A stretch of 64,000 bases of DNA from Streptomyces antibioticus (lineage in GTDB: Bacteria > Actinomycetota > Actinomycetes > Streptomycetales > Streptomycetaceae). Positions within the stretch are counted from its first letter, which is position 1. Each line of letters starts with the position of its first letter. The translations under genes were made by a program, and so were the position numbers. The notes beneath the pieces were generated by a model. The model made no database searches and was not told the DNA's origin. It was given only the letters and a program-made list of their open reading frames with translations. The stretch spans positions 469,568-533,567 of the forward strand of contig NZ_KQ948424.1 of NCBI RefSeq assembly GCF_001514065.1. Reading direction: 5' to 3'. Of this stretch, positions 63,643 to 64,000 are shown in pieces.

Positions 63643-64000
63643 TCAACGCCGCCGCATGTCAGCAACCCGCGCCCGCTGCTGCTGCTCCGGACCGGCATCG
63701 GACGTCAACGTCCTCAACCCGGCCCCCGGAACCTGCCCCCGCCGAGGCCCCGGCAGGGCAACGTCACGGCGCGCTTGGCGCGGGGGGACGGAATCACCCC
63801 CCGAGGCCCCCGATACGCCGGAGTTTCCCGACGCCCCCGCGACAGCGATCTGCACGCCCTGGTCGGCCAGCGCCTGCAACTCCGTACCGGCACGATCGTC
63901 ATGCGCCGGCGGCTCATCCGTCACGAGCCGGGTGATCACATCGGTCGGCACGGTCTGGAACATGGTGTCCGTACCGAGCTTGGTGTGATCGGCGAGCACG
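63643..64000 (-). CDS. DeoR/GlpR-type regulator, N-terminus beyond right edge
   Basis: The last about 118 residues of a minus-strand gene. The visible start, VLADHTKLGTDTMFQTVPTDVITRLVTDE, matches the C-terminal DeoRC sugar-phosphate-sensing domain (LADHTKLG ... DVITRLVTDE); the N-terminal winged helix lies outside. The last about 45 residues (Gly/Ser/Arg/Gln-rich: GASGNSGVSGASGGD) are low complexity. Such regulators repress sugar-utilisation genes. The stop is at 63643. Confidence 0.82.
   Translation of the reverse strand, partial: VLADHTKLGTDTMFQTVPTDVITRLVTDEPPAHDDRAGTELQALADQGVQIAVAGASGNSGVSGASGGDSVPPRQARRDVALPGPRRGQVPGAGLRTLTSDAGPEQQQRARVADMRRR

Overview
This window is a stretch of chromosome from a high-GC actinomycete, almost certainly a Streptomyces. 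The evidence is GC-rich third codon positions, frequent GTG and TTG starts, a mycothiol-conjugate amidase, a GTP-type PEP carboxykinase, an LAxTG sortase substrate, a class III adenylate cyclase and a propionyl-CoA carboxylase with an epsilon subunit. From memory, the order PEPCK ... mca-greA ... hutH-GGDEF-enoyl-CoA hydratase-cya-birA-pccB-pccE-maf-accA2 resembles the central chromosome of Streptomyces coelicolor; this was not checked against a database.

Layout. 1-5.7 kb: 5'-part of pckG (cut by the window edge), a hemolysin III-type membrane protein, an MFS exporter with its TetR regulator, and a ubiquitin-like/Mut7-C RNase protein. 5.7-12.2 kb: a translationally coupled four-gene minus-strand operon (cellulose-synthase-like GT2, GT39-like membrane transferase, GT2-GtrA fusion, secreted galactose-oxidase-like copper radical enzyme), which looks like a dedicated glycan assembly and oxidation system. 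12.3-28.5 kb: mostly housekeeping genes (YyaL/DUF255, a STAND ATPase with TPRs, mca, DUF4307, greA, a DrrAB-type ABC exporter, ilvA, a MarR regulator, a sigma-like HTH protein plus small membrane protein separated by a repeat array, cystathionine gamma-synthase, msrA). 28.5-33.6 kb: an accessory island with a lipoprotein/membrane protein pair, a Shedu (SduA, DUF4263) anti-phage nuclease with a small tightly linked partner, and three poorly characterised genes.

33.6-40.3 kb: redox and regulatory genes (NAD(P)-binding protein, VOC protein, zinc alcohol dehydrogenase with a divergent XRE regulator, an ABM-truncated haemoglobin fusion) and a MacB/FtsX-type ABC pair. 40.5-47.4 kb: cell-surface genes (large secreted S8 protease, L,D-transpeptidase lipoprotein, LAxTG protein, lipoprotein) and a candidate small RNA between convergent genes. 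47.5-61 kb: histidine catabolism (hutH), second-messenger enzymes (GGDEF, adenylate cyclase) and the acyl-CoA carboxylase system (birA biotinylates AccA2; PccB and PccE complete the propionyl-CoA carboxylase), with maf, an SGNH hydrolase and small membrane proteins. 61-64 kb: a membrane protein, LuxR and TetR regulators and the C-terminal part of a DeoR-type regulator cut by the right edge.

Intergenic structure is rich. A Streptomyces-type dispersed repeat (core GGGGCGCGGGG) occurs in short and long versions at six places, two of them flanking cya as inverted copies. There are several perfect inverted repeats at promoters, strong intrinsic terminators, and an in-frame 129-bp repeat built from stop/start junctions. 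The strongest candidates for under-described biology are the copper-oxidase glycan operon and the Shedu locus.
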